Assembly (NCBI GenBank): GCA_022457155.1
Contig: JAJGOT010000164.1
Span: forward strand, 884,501 to 948,500
Reading direction: 5' to 3'
DNA length: 64,000 nucleotides
DNA from: Cladopsammia gracilis
Taxonomy: Eukaryota > Cnidaria > Anthozoa > Scleractinia > Dendrophylliidae
Positions 43,172 through 51,905 of the stretch are shown here, piece after piece. The notes beneath the pieces are model-generated. The model did no database searches. It was not told the DNA's origin and saw nothing but the letters and a program-made list of their open reading frames with translations. Position numbers and translations under genes: made by a program. How positions within the stretch are numbered: position 1 is the first letter of the stretch; each line of letters begins with the position of its first letter.

Positions 43172-43944
43172 TTTATTTGTTTTTTCAAGATAAGCGAGAA
43201 TGCTGTATCAGCTCCATTCAAATCAACAACCCGCCTTTTCCCATCAGTGATCCAGATCCGAATGGAGCTTATTCTGTTTTTATTCACAGGGCTGAACATC
43301 ACTCTCATGGGTTCCAAAGTGAAACTATAGGAGGCCTGCAGAACAGATGTTGAAAAGGAGAAGATGATATCACTCTCTTCCCCATCCACAAGCGAATCAC
43401 TTGTGAGATCGCAATGAACGTTCAACATATCAGTATCTTGACTGAGGTTTGGAACTCTGGGGCCAATGTTGACTTTGTCTTTCAGAATCTTTTTATCGAA
43501 ACCAACGAGATCGCCAAAGTTGGATTTCTCGAGATCAAGTTGCCAGTTTGCTTCCAGCGTGATTGTTACTCTGAAAGTTGTGGGAGAGAAAGCAAGATTG
43601 ATTGGGAATTTTTCATTCTTTCCTGGGGTGGATCCTGCGAGGGGGCCTGTTGCGTTTCGAATTGCCGCATTCAAAGTGGAATAATCCCAAACCCCAGCGG
43701 GAAAGGTGATATCGGAAAATGTTTTCCCACCGTCAGAGCTGAATCTGATCAGCTGATTTTTCAATGCCGCATTGATGTTATACCACGTAAAACTCATATT
43801 GATAATTCTGTTCAACCCAACAACATATTGGGAATTTGGATCCAAAATAATGGGTCGATTGAATTTTGTTGTGAAATTTTCTGGTTTGTTTCCCCCAGTC
43901 TTGACGGAAAAGGATGACAGGACAATTTCTCTTTCGATTTCCAT
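43168..43944 (-). CDS. Penton/minor capsid protein (single jelly-roll)
   Basis: 258 residues. ATG 43944 is chosen over the upstream in-frame ATG because it has the CTAAAATG context and lies one base after the upstream gene's stop. Has NFTTKFNRPIILDPNSQYVVGL, FTWYNI, FPAGVWDYSTLN and RVVDLNGAD, a pattern that matches Polinton penton proteins as I know them. It would form the pentameric capsid vertex. The end overlaps the start of the pVI-like gene by four bases. Confidence 0.75.
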   Translation of the reverse strand: MEIEREIVLSSFSVKTGGNKPENFTTKFNRPIILDPNSQYVVGLNRIINMSFTWYNINAALKNQLIRFSSDGGKTFSDITFPAGVWDYSTLNAAIRNATGPLAGSTPGKNEKFPINLAFSPTTFRVTITLEANWQLDLEKSNFGDLVGFDKKILKDKVNIGPRVPNLSQDTDMLNVHCDLTSDSLVDGEESDIIFSFSTSVLQASYSFTLEPMRVMFSPVNKNRISSIRIWITDGKRRVVDLNGADTAFSLILKKQIK

Positions 43945-43945
43945 T

Positions 43946-44950
43946 TTAGGGCTTGAAATACTTTCTGAAGAGCTTCTCATGCTGGGAACGATTGATGACG
44001 TTTTCTTTCAGGAGAAGATCGAGAATGCCAACTCCAGTGTTTCTGATCTCCTGATTCGTATTCCCAGCAAGAATGGAGCCAGAGATGACCTCAAGTTTCT
44101 GGAGGAGATCTGCGGGGTTGGAGAAAAAACGGATGGATCCACCTTTTTTTCTTTTTTTCAACCCCCAACCCGTCTTCTTCTTTTCCTCCATCATCTTTCC
44201 CCCTTTTTCATAATAATGATCTATGTATTCAGTCAGAACTCGGGCTGCGCGATCTATCCTTTGATGTTGCAACTTCTTTTGCTCTTCCGTTATTTCCCCT
44301 CTTTTGAATTTTTTGGACCAGGATGATTTGTAACCTTTCAACTGATTTCTGCGGAATCTTGCTATGTTCACAAGATCAGTGAGATACTGGATTTTCCTCG
44401 CTGTTGAAACATTTTCCCTGAGAGTTTTCTCCGCAGTATCATAATCCGTGAGGTTCAGGTCTCTCAATATCTGATTGGCTTTATTTTCACTTTCATCTTC
44501 CTCTTCATCACTCGGCGCAAGAGCATAATCGGGAGAGTCGTCTTCTTCATATTCAGGTGGATCTTCCCCCATCTCTTGCACAACTTCTTCATATGTTGGA
44601 GGAGGAGGAGGAGCTGCTGGAATTTGCTTCTTTGTTTGGGATGGAACGGCCTCATCAAACAAACCAGCCACATCCATCTCTTCAAATGGATCGACTTCGG
44701 GGAGATAATCAATCTCCGCCGGTTTGGCTTTTCCAACTTTCTTTTTCCGGGGAAGTGGCCGAAGCGGCCCCAAATTCGACTCAATCACCTCATCCAGTTT
44801 CGATGTGATGGGTTTGAATGTTTTTTCAAGTCCGATTTGACTTGTCTCTTCGCCCAACTTTTTCTGGGTGATAGCATTGTGAACAAAGTTGATTTTTTTC
44901 CCCAAAGCAGATTTGCTTTTGGCCATTTCTTGCCATTTCAATAAACTCAT
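43946..44950 (-). CDS. Virion-associated protein with two PPxY motifs
   Basis: 334 residues from ATG 44950 (TATAAAATG). Proline/acid-rich centre with PPTY (117-120) and PPEY (131-134), both fitting the PPxY late-domain/WW-ligand pattern. The C-terminal part (LLQKLEVISGSILAGNTN ... GILDLLLKENVI) is a conserved helical region seen in other Polintons in this position. Adenovirus pVI also carries a PPxY motif that recruits Nedd4-type ligases, so a role in host interaction is a reasonable inference. Between penton (minus) and ATPase (plus, divergent). Confidence 0.65.
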   Translation of the reverse strand: MSLLKWQEMAKSKSALGKKINFVHNAITQKKLGEETSQIGLEKTFKPITSKLDEVIESNLGPLRPLPRKKKVGKAKPAEIDYLPEVDPFEEMDVAGLFDEAVPSQTKKQIPAAPPPPPTYEEVVQEMGEDPPEYEEDDSPDYALAPSDEEEDESENKANQILRDLNLTDYDTAEKTLRENVSTARKIQYLTDLVNIARFRRNQLKGYKSSWSKKFKRGEITEEQKKLQHQRIDRAARVLTEYIDHYYEKGGKMMEEKKKTGWGLKKRKKGGSIRFFSNPADLLQKLEVISGSILAGNTNQEIRNTGVGILDLLLKENVINRSQHEKLFRKYFKP

Positions 44951-45015
44951 TTTATATCCCAGAAACATGAATTTGGATGAAGAACAAGATGTAGAACGTC
45001 ATGTTCATTAATAAA

Positions 45016-45648
45016 ATGAAGATTCCAAATTATGATTGTCAGGATCCAATCACAAATTTCAAACAACTTCACCCTTTCATGCCGGATCGAACTTTCAGAA
45101 TGTTGATCTGTGGCCCTTCAGGATCGGGGAAAACAAATGTTCTCCTGGATATGATTTTTCGCCTGCTCTTCTACGATAAAATCTTCCTCTATGCGAAAAA
45201 TCTTGACCAAACCAAATATCAGCATCTGCTGAAAACGTTTCGCCCAATCAGCAAAGAAGCGGGGTATGACGTCGTGGAAGCATCCCCGGATGAAATCATC
45301 CCAGTTTCTGAATTGTCAGGGGAGAATCAAAAGCTGGTTGTTTTCGATGATTTTGTTTCCGAAAAAAACCAAAAGCCATTGATTGATTATTTCATTCAGG
45401 GCAGGCACAAGAAATGTTCTGTTATTTATCTTTCGCAAAGTTATTTCGGAACACCAAAAGATATCCGCCTGAATTGCTCGCATTTTTGCATCTTCGAATT
45501 CCCAAGCAACAAAGAAATTACGGCGATCTGCAGGGAGAACAATGTCAGCAAAGAAGATTATCGGAAAGCAACGCATGATCCGTTCTCTTTCCTGTATGTG
45601 GATAAGCCGAGGAAATTCATTGCCAAAAACTTTGATGAAAGCATTTAA
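45016..45648 (+). CDS. Packaging ATPase (FtsK/HerA, A32-like)
   Basis: 210 residues from ATG 45016 (AATAAAATG); an in-frame ATG at 45001 is possible. Walker A GPSGSGKT at about 33-40, Walker B LVVFDDF at about 108-114, sensor-type Q in LSQSYF at about 138-143. It powers packaging of the genome into capsids. First gene of the plus-strand block, divergent from the PPxY gene with a shared 65-bp spacer. Its stop is one base before the fibre ATG. Highly similar to the partial copy at 1-511. Confidence 0.9.
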   Translation: MKIPNYDCQDPITNFKQLHPFMPDRTFRMLICGPSGSGKTNVLLDMIFRLLFYDKIFLYAKNLDQTKYQHLLKTFRPISKEAGYDVVEASPDEIIPVSELSGENQKLVVFDDFVSEKNQKPLIDYFIQGRHKKCSVIYLSQSYFGTPKDIRLNCSHFCIFEFPSNKEITAICRENNVSKEDYRKATHDPFSFLYVDKPRKFIAKNFDESI

Positions 45649-45649
45649 A

Positions 45650-47461
45650 ATGAGTTATTCAAATGGATTGCTGTCTGAAACAAGCAACTTCCAGGGAGGA
45701 CGAGATGGAAAAGATGGATTGCCAGGAGTTGGTTTCAAGCTGACGCCAGCAGGGGACTTCGACCTGCAAAGGAAACGCCTGACCAATATCGCTGAAGGAA
45801 CGGGGAATTCGGATGCAGTCACAAAGCACCAAGTTGACACGCTTGCAACGCAATTGCGGGCAGATTCTCTCCAGGTGGATGGTTCCTCGCATATGACTGG
45901 GGATCTTGATCTCAGGGGGCAAAAACTCATCAACCCCGGGGAAATAGAAATGAATCGCAAATTGATCGTCAATCTGGACACGGATGAAAACCAGGATTTG
46001 TCAGCGGTGAATATGGTCACTCTGAAAAAATTCCACCCTGATGTATCAACTCATGAAGTCACGAAGGATATTGATTTGAAAGAACTTTTCAACGTGAAAA
46101 ACTCAAAACAGCAAACATGGCATGATTTGGGAGCGCATTATAACAACCTGGTTTCTTATAATGACACCAAAAATATCTTTCTCAGCCGCAAAGAGACGTT
46201 TCCAATGGAGACGGCTTTGGATATGGGAAATCACACCATTTTTAACGTGAAAGATCCCGAAGTTGCCGATCAGGGCGCAAATATGCGATATGTGGATGCC
46301 CAATCCGCGAAAAAGCTTTCGTTGGAAGGTGGAACAATGACCGGAAACCTGGATATGAACTCGCAACAAATCAACAATATTGCAACGCCAACTCTGAAGC
46401 GACAACCCACGCCAAAATCTTATGTGGATAACCAGATAGGAGGTGTGGTAGCCCACACGATGGAATTAGAAGAGAAACTTAAAGAATATGTCAATGAATC
46501 GCATATCACGTCAACCTCTCACCCAAAGGACGTATTCCGCTATCTGATGGAAAATGTGGATGAATCCAGCTCTGAACATCATATGACAGTGACTGGGATA
46601 AGTGATTTTCCAGATTCGCCGCATCATTTCAACAAGAAGGCTTATGATTTGGAAATCACAAAAGATCTTTTAAATGAATACTCTGGGAGACTTGGATTCA
46701 ATATGTTCAAACTCCCAGAGGGAGAATACACCGTGTGCGTGGAATTCTTCCCCGCGTCAATGGATGGCGTGAGCGTCAACGTTGTGAGCACAAGTCTGAA
46801 TATCAACCAACAATCAACTAAGAAGTTTTCGGGGTATTCCAGATCCATCATCCACATGCACAAATGGAGGATTTCCCCACCTGAATTTATTTTCCTGGAT
46901 TTGAAATGGCGAGGCACTGCCGAGTCAGCCGAAAAAGGAAATGCAAATCTGATCATATATGGCATTGCTGGTTCCCAACCTGATGTTGAAAGCAGCGTCT
47001 TCGATTCCCCTTTCGTTTTCCAAGCGGGGAAGATGGTCATGGAGGCTGACTTGGATTTGAATGGCCACAACTTGTTGAATTTGCCGCTTCGCCCGTCAAA
47101 ACACTTCATTTTTGCAAGATTTGTGAAAGGAAAACACGGTGATTGTTTGATCTTCCCAAATGAAGAGGAAGATGAAACAAATTATTGGCAACAATTTGGA
47201 TCTGACTTCCGGATTTTGAATGTCACGGTTTTCATTCTTCAACGCGGTTCCACCCCAGTGAGTGGAGCAACCATCATCATGACAAGTGTTGTTCAAGGAG
47301 ATAGCATCACTCGGAACGCAGTCAGACCTTCCACCAATTCATTTGGTTCACTGCAGTTCACCTTCAATCTCCATGTTGGGCAGGAAGAAGCTTTCTATCT
47401 GGCTCTCTCGGATGGAAATGCCATTCAAAGAGCAAAAGCGACAATTCTGATTGAAAAATGA
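45650..47461 (+). CDS. Fibre-like virion protein
   Basis: 603 residues from ATG 45650 (ATTTAAAATG). A short collagen-like start (GRDGKDGLPGVGF) is followed by repeats of the phage tail-fibre type: MTGDLDLRG, TALDMGNHTI, GGTMTGNLDMNSQQINN and MEADLDLNGHNLLN, which normally form a trimeric beta-helix. The rest is beta-rich and contains the HHFNKKAYDL, LPEGEYTVCVEFFP and PEFIFLDLKW blocks. Likely a capsid spike or attachment protein. The relative at 513-2336 is about 85% identical by eye but has a stop. No GC-rich insertion. Confidence 0.75.
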   Translation: MSYSNGLLSETSNFQGGRDGKDGLPGVGFKLTPAGDFDLQRKRLTNIAEGTGNSDAVTKHQVDTLATQLRADSLQVDGSSHMTGDLDLRGQKLINPGEIEMNRKLIVNLDTDENQDLSAVNMVTLKKFHPDVSTHEVTKDIDLKELFNVKNSKQQTWHDLGAHYNNLVSYNDTKNIFLSRKETFPMETALDMGNHTIFNVKDPEVADQGANMRYVDAQSAKKLSLEGGTMTGNLDMNSQQINNIATPTLKRQPTPKSYVDNQIGGVVAHTMELEEKLKEYVNESHITSTSHPKDVFRYLMENVDESSSEHHMTVTGISDFPDSPHHFNKKAYDLEITKDLLNEYSGRLGFNMFKLPEGEYTVCVEFFPASMDGVSVNVVSTSLNINQQSTKKFSGYSRSIIHMHKWRISPPEFIFLDLKWRGTAESAEKGNANLIIYGIAGSQPDVESSVFDSPFVFQAGKMVMEADLDLNGHNLLNLPLRPSKHFIFARFVKGKHGDCLIFPNEEEDETNYWQQFGSDFRILNVTVFILQRGSTPVSGATIIMTSVVQGDSITRNAVRPSTNSFGSLQFTFNLHVGQEEAFYLALSDGNAIQRAKATILIEK

Positions 47462-47475
47462 TTTCTCCCTGAAAA

Positions 47476-47997
47476 ATGGGAGCAAGCGAGCGAAGCGAGC
47501 CGAGCCGCGCGAAGCGAAAACAAAGCATTTTTGCTTTCAATCACATCAACCCCGCAATTCGGGAAGAAGAACTGGAAGAGATCAAAAAACTTTTTCGATT
47601 TTATCACAAAAGATTTTGGTGCCTCAAACGAGCGCATGGTCGATTCAAGAAAATGAATCTGCTCCTGAATTTGACCTCTTCCGGCCTGGTTGCAATCGGG
47701 ACGATTGCTGGAGCCGCGACTTTGAACCCAATCGTTTTGGGAGTGATTTCAGGAGCGGGATTAGTTTTGAAAACCGCGAATGAAATGAAGAATCTGAAAA
47801 GCAAAATTGAGATGGCGAAATTCGCTTTCACCACCTATGAAAAAACATTGAGTGATTTGCGCTTCGCTTTGCGGGGAGGAAATTTTGATCGAGCTGAATT
47901 TTTGTTTTCAATGGAAGCGATTGATGGGATTGTGATTGATTTGGGGTTGGATTTGGAAAAGTTTGAAGCTGAATGGGAGAAAAAATTTGAGGGTTGA
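47476..47997 (+). CDS. Small two-helix membrane protein (SLATT-like architecture) with GC-rich insertion
   Basis: 173 residues. Same layout as the 2352-2816 product: basic aromatic helix (FRFYHKRFWCLKRAH), hydrophobic Gly/Ala hairpin (about 70-105), then a TYEKTLSDLRFALR helix and acidic tail. Directly after ATG it has 36 extra nucleotides (47479-47515 in place of one base) encoding GASERSEPSRAK, absent from the other copy. Possible roles are viroporin, SLATT-like pore or capsid membrane protein; none is proven. Confidence 0.75.
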   Translation: MGASERSEPSRAKRKQSIFAFNHINPAIREEELEEIKKLFRFYHKRFWCLKRAHGRFKKMNLLLNLTSSGLVAIGTIAGAATLNPIVLGVISGAGLVLKTANEMKNLKSKIEMAKFAFTTYEKTLSDLRFALRGGNFDRAEFLFSMEAIDGIVIDLGLDLEKFEAEWEKKFEG

Positions 47998-48033
47998 ATT
48001 TTCATTTCCCGGAAATGAAAAATCAGGGGAAAA

Positions 48034-48609
48034 TCACTTGAATTTCCTGATTTTATTGAATATGTCAACGTGAAATGTTCTTTCATTTTTCCTCAAAGAT
48101 GCGACCATTTGAATTAGTTTCAAGGGTTGAAAATCTTTTTTCCCAATTTTTTCCTCCAGGACTATTCGGGCTTGATCTCGGTTCACCTGAAAAGCCACCC
48201 TGCAGATGATGGAAATGATTTTGATCAAGCAAACGGTTTCACCATTGTATTGGCATTCTTTTTTCTTCCAGTCCAATTCGAGATCTTCATCCGCGAATAA
48301 ATTATTCGCAATCATTCGACAAAGTTCATCAAAAGATGAAACAGCGATCTTGAATTTTTCAAACCATTCCTCATCCATTGGGAGTGAAGAAAAATCGCAA
48401 GAAAGTTGTGAATCTTCCGCTTTTGGTTCGCCGAGGAAGAATTTTTTCTTGTCCGACCTCCGGGTGATGGTTGAGTTTTCTTTTTTCAATGCATTTGTGA
48501 TTGCGCAATTTGAGATTCCATATTCTTTTGCCGCTGAATTGATGGAAGTGAAATTTTTGGTTTTTTTCCCATCGGAGATTGAAAAATGCGTTGGTGCTGG
48601 CTTCGACAT
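48034..48609 (-). CDS. Protein with N-terminal NUMOD/IENR1-like DNA-binding repeat
   Basis: 191 residues from ATG 48609. Residues about 8-52 form an intron-encoded-nuclease-type repeat: FTSINSAAKEYGISNCAITNALKK, then TRRSDKKKFFLG (helix-turn-helix plus strand). The remainder is helical and acidic/lysine-rich (DEEWFEKFKIAVSSFDELCRMIANN) without a nuclease signature. It lies convergent to the two-helix gene and next to the palindrome array, so it could bind repeated sites there; that link is speculation. Same position as the three-repeat gene of the other element. Confidence 0.6.
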   Translation of the reverse strand: MSKPAPTHFSISDGKKTKNFTSINSAAKEYGISNCAITNALKKENSTITRRSDKKKFFLGEPKAEDSQLSCDFSSLPMDEEWFEKFKIAVSSFDELCRMIANNLFADEDLELDWKKKECQYNGETVCLIKIISIICRVAFQVNRDQARIVLEEKIGKKDFQPLKLIQMVASLRKNERTFHVDIFNKIRKFK

Positions 48610-48616
48610 TTTCTTT

Positions 48617-49690
48617 GGAGAAAAAAAGGAAATAAAAAATTAAAATCCCATTTTATCTGGATAAAACTCAATTTTAACCAATCATTTCTCCAATTTAGTT
48701 AACTGTGTTTTAGATGAAATGGGCAGAAAGTTTTCTTGAATTGCCATTTTCCGCTGATTTTCAGCGAAAGATTTTCATCCCGGAGTGATTTTCATCTCAA
48801 AATCCGTTTTCAGGGAGATTTTTCATCCCAAATCCATTTTTGTGGGCGTTTTTTCGTTCTGAAATCTATTTTTTGGGGAGATTTTTCATCCCCCCCCCCC
48901 CGGACATCCCTTCATTTATTAAATCTGGAAAAAAAATTTGGAAAAAAATTTTCCTCCAAATAATATGGGAGGAATTCTCCGGAGGAAATTTCATTCCAAA
49001 ATCAGTTTCCGGAGGATTTCATTTTCATTTTCCGGAGGGATTTCAATTCAAATTCTGGAGGGGTTTTCATTTTCCGGAGGCATTTTCATTTTTCTGGAAG
49101 GCATTTTCTGCTCCAGAAAAATCCATTTTTCCGGAGGCATTTTCTGCTCCAGAAAAACTCATTTTTTTCCGGAGGGATTTCATTTTCATTTTCCGGAGGG
49201 ATTTCATTTTCATTTTCCGGAGGAATGTCAAATTCAAATTCTGGGGGGGGTTTCATTTTCCGGAGGCATTTTCATTTTCATTTTCCGGAGGGATTTCATT
49301 TTCATTTTCCGGAGGGATTCCAAAATTCAACAGTTTTTATGCTGAGAAAAAGAGGAAATAACACATTAAAATCCCATTTTATCTGGATAAAACTCAATTT
49401 TAGCCAATCATTTCTCCAATTTAGTTAACTGAGTTTTAGCTGACATGGGCAGAAAAATTTCTTGGCTTTGAATTTTCCGCTGATTTTCAGCGGAAGATTT
49501 TCAAACCCCGGAGAGATTTTCAATCCCCGGAGGATTTTCATCCCAAAATCCGTTTTTGGGGGTGATTTTTCATCACAAAATCCGTTTGGGGAGATTTTTC
49601 ATCCCCAGACATCCCTTCATTTATTAAATTTGGAAAAAAAATTTGGAAAAAAATTTTCCTCCAAATAATATGGGAGGAATGCTCCGGCGA
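48617..49690. repeat. Direct repeat of about 330 bp flanking CCGGAGG repeats
   Basis: 48640-48985 and 49361-49690 are long direct copies (both begin ATTAAAATCCCATTTTATCTGG and end TTTTCCTCCAAATAATATGGGAGG). Between them (48985-49340) are about ten units of ATTTCATTTTCATTTTCCGGAGGG. CCGCTGATTTTCAGCGG is a perfect inverted motif inside one copy. No credible gene. Confidence 0.8.
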
Positions 49691-49709
49691 ATTCAGGGGG
49701 TCAAATTCG

Positions 49710-50895
49710 TTTTTCTGGAGCAGATATTTTTTCCAGAATTTAAATTCATTTTTCTGGAACAGATATTTTTTCCAGAATTTAAATTCAAATTCATTTTTCT
49801 GGAACAGATATCTGCTCCAGAATTTAAATTCAAATTCATTTTTCTGGAACAGATATCTGCTCCAGAATTTAAATTCATTTTTCTGGAACAGATATCTGCT
49901 CCAGAATTTAAATTCATTTTTCTGGAACAGATATTTTTTCCAGAATTTAAATTCGTTTTTCTGGAACAGATACTTTTTCCAGAATTTAAATTCATTTTTC
50001 TGGAACAGATATCTGCTCCAGAATTTAAATTCGTTTTTCTGGAACAGATATCTGCTCCAGAATTTAAATTCGTTTTTCTGGAACAGATATCTGCTCCAGA
50101 AAAATCAAATTCATTTTTCTGGAACAGATATTTTTTCCAGAAATCAAATTCATTTTCAAATTCATTTTCAAAATCATTTTCCGGAGCAAATGTACGTGGA
50201 AAATCTGCGCTCCAGAAAAATCCATTTTTTCTGGAATAGATATCTGCTCCAGAAAAATCCATTTTTTTTTTTCTGGAAGGTATTTTCTGCTCCAGAAAAA
50301 TCCATTTTTTCTGGAATAGATATCTGCTCCAGAAAAATCCATTTTTTCTGGAAGGCATTTTCTGCTCCAGAAAAATCCATTTTTTCTGGAATAGATATCT
50401 GCTCCAGAAAAATCCATTTTTCTGGAAGGTATTTTCTGCTCCAGAAAAATCCATTTTTTTTTTCTGGAAGGTATTTTCTGCTCCAGAAAAATCCATTTTT
50501 TCTGGAATAGATATCTGCTCCAGAAAAATCCATTTTTTCTGGAAGGCATTTTCTGCTCTAGAAAAATCCATTTTTTCTGGAATAGATATCTGCTCCAGAA
50601 AAATCCATTTTTTTTTTCTGGAATAGATATCTGCTCCAGAAAAATCCATCTTTTTTTCTGGAATAGATATCTGCTCCAGAAAAATCCATTTTTTCCGGAA
50701 GGCATTTTCTGCTCCAGAAAAATCCATTTTTTTTCTGGAATAGATATCTGCTCCAGAAAAATCCATTTTTTTCTGGAATAGATATCTGCTCCAGAAAAAT
50801 CCATTTTTTCCGGAAGGCATTTTCTGCTCCAGAAAAATCCATTTTTTCCGGAAGGCATTTTCTGCTCCAGAAAAATCCATTTTTTTCCGGAGGGG
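49710..50895. repeat. Array of short palindromes (TTCTGGAACAGATATCTGCTCCAGAA)
   Basis: About 29 units of 33-40 bp. Units in 49710-50120 pair TTCTGGAACAGATATCTG and CTCCAGAA with TTTAAATTCA spacers. Units in 50210-50895 use TTCTGGAATAGATATCTG / CTCCAGAA or TTCTGGAAGGCATTTTCTG / CTCCAGAA, in mixed order, with AAATCCATTTT spacers. Nearly perfect dyad symmetry around GATATC in many units. Open in several frames on both strands through composition; not treated as coding. Position: between the morphogenesis and replication modules. Confidence 0.9.
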
Positions 50896-50995
50896 TTTTG
50901 AAATTCAAAATGCATTTTCCGGGGATTCATTTTCATTTTCCGGAGTGGGTAAATTTCCCCTGAATGGATTTTGAAAATTTCCCCTGAGGAAAAAA

Positions 50996-51217
50996 ATGAT
51001 TGGAAAGAAAATGCCTTCAAATTCAAATGCGAAAAGAAAAAAACTGAGTGAAAGTGACGACGAAATTGATTCCATTGACCTGCTGATGGAAAGCTATGTG
51101 AATTTGGAAAAGTGGGTTGAAGAGATTGCCGCAAATATGAAAAAACAAACTGAATTGTTTGAGAAAATGATGACTGAATCAACTCATTGCAAATTCTGCG
51201 GATCTGCACAAATCTGA
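50996..51217 (+). CDS. Small acidic coiled-coil protein
   Basis: 73 residues, immediately after the palindrome array. Basic start (NAKRKKLSES), then DDEIDSIDLLMESYVNLEKWVEEI and KMMTESTHCKFCGSAQI. The pattern DDEI-x-L-x-ES-x-NL...M-x-ES is shared with the C-terminal helix of the 37149-37517 product. One CxxC pair near the end could hold a metal if dimerised. Function unknown. Confidence 0.55.
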   Translation: MIGKKMPSNSNAKRKKLSESDDEIDSIDLLMESYVNLEKWVEEIAANMKKQTELFEKMMTESTHCKFCGSAQI

Positions 51218-51281
51218 AAAAAAGTTCTTCCTTTTCCAGAATTGAATTCTGGAAAAGATTTTCTCCCTGATTTCAGCGAGA

Positions 51282-51905
51282 TCAAACTTCATCGTCCTCA
51301 TTCTTGTCCTCAAACTCATCGAATTCCGAGGCAGCTTCCACCTTTTCCTCCACCAAAACTTCGTCCACGATGCATGTGATGGCTTTCAGATTTCCGCAGA
51401 AAAGATGTTTGATTGAAAACACAACTTGCCCCCGGAGATGAACGCCAATGAGTTCTTTTTGCCTCAGGATTGGTTTTTTCTTCCCATCGTCGCACAATTC
51501 CCAAAATCTGCAGGAGAAATCCGTGTGCTTGAGTTTGGAGGGATAAATCTTGGCATAAATCTTTTCCTGCTCGGATTTGTCGATTTTCACGAGAGTGAAA
51601 TCTCCCTCCTGAAATCGAGCAAAAGACGGAGAAATCTCTTTGATTGCCTGCTTCTTTTTCATCGCAGCAGAGTTGAGATGTTTTTCCAAATCTTTGAAAA
51701 ATTTGATGTTTTCTTCCGGAAGAGTGATTCCCAGAGAAAACGAGTCACCTTGATGAGCGAAAATCTTGAATTTGGTTTGGAGTTTCACTTTGAACCGTGA
51801 GTCCATGTGGAGGCAGGGGAGAAGGCAGAAATTAATTTTTCCAGAAGATTTTTTCACGGGGTCTCCGAGTGAGCAGTCGGGGATAGATATTTTCTCGGGA
51901 TTCAT
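51282..51905 (-). CDS. Putative ssDNA-binding (OB-fold-like) replication protein
   Basis: 207 residues from ATG 51905, which overlaps the stop of the upstream small gene by four bases (ATGA). Strand-rich N-terminus, lysine-rich middle (FTLVKIDKSEQEKIYAKIY), then LRGQVVFSIKHLFCGNLKAITCIV and an acidic tail FDEFEDKNEDDEV. The acidic C-terminal tail and the adjacent PolB suit an SSB; the OB-fold is a guess from pattern. Counterpart at 5645-6254 has opposite orientation. Confidence 0.5.
   Translation of the reverse strand: MNPEKISIPDCSLGDPVKKSSGKINFCLLPCLHMDSRFKVKLQTKFKIFAHQGDSFSLGITLPEENIKFFKDLEKHLNSAAMKKKQAIKEISPSFARFQEGDFTLVKIDKSEQEKIYAKIYPSKLKHTDFSCRFWELCDDGKKKPILRQKELIGVHLRGQVVFSIKHLFCGNLKAITCIVDEVLVEEKVEAASEFDEFEDKNEDDEV

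Noticed and set aside
49710..50895. CRISPR array
   Set aside because: Spacers are themselves near-identical and short, units are palindromic tandem repeats, there are no cas genes, and the context is an animal genome.
49643..51209. Frames of 198-395 residues over the palindrome array
   Set aside because: Periodic peptides from the repeats in several frames on both strands; composition explains the lack of stops.
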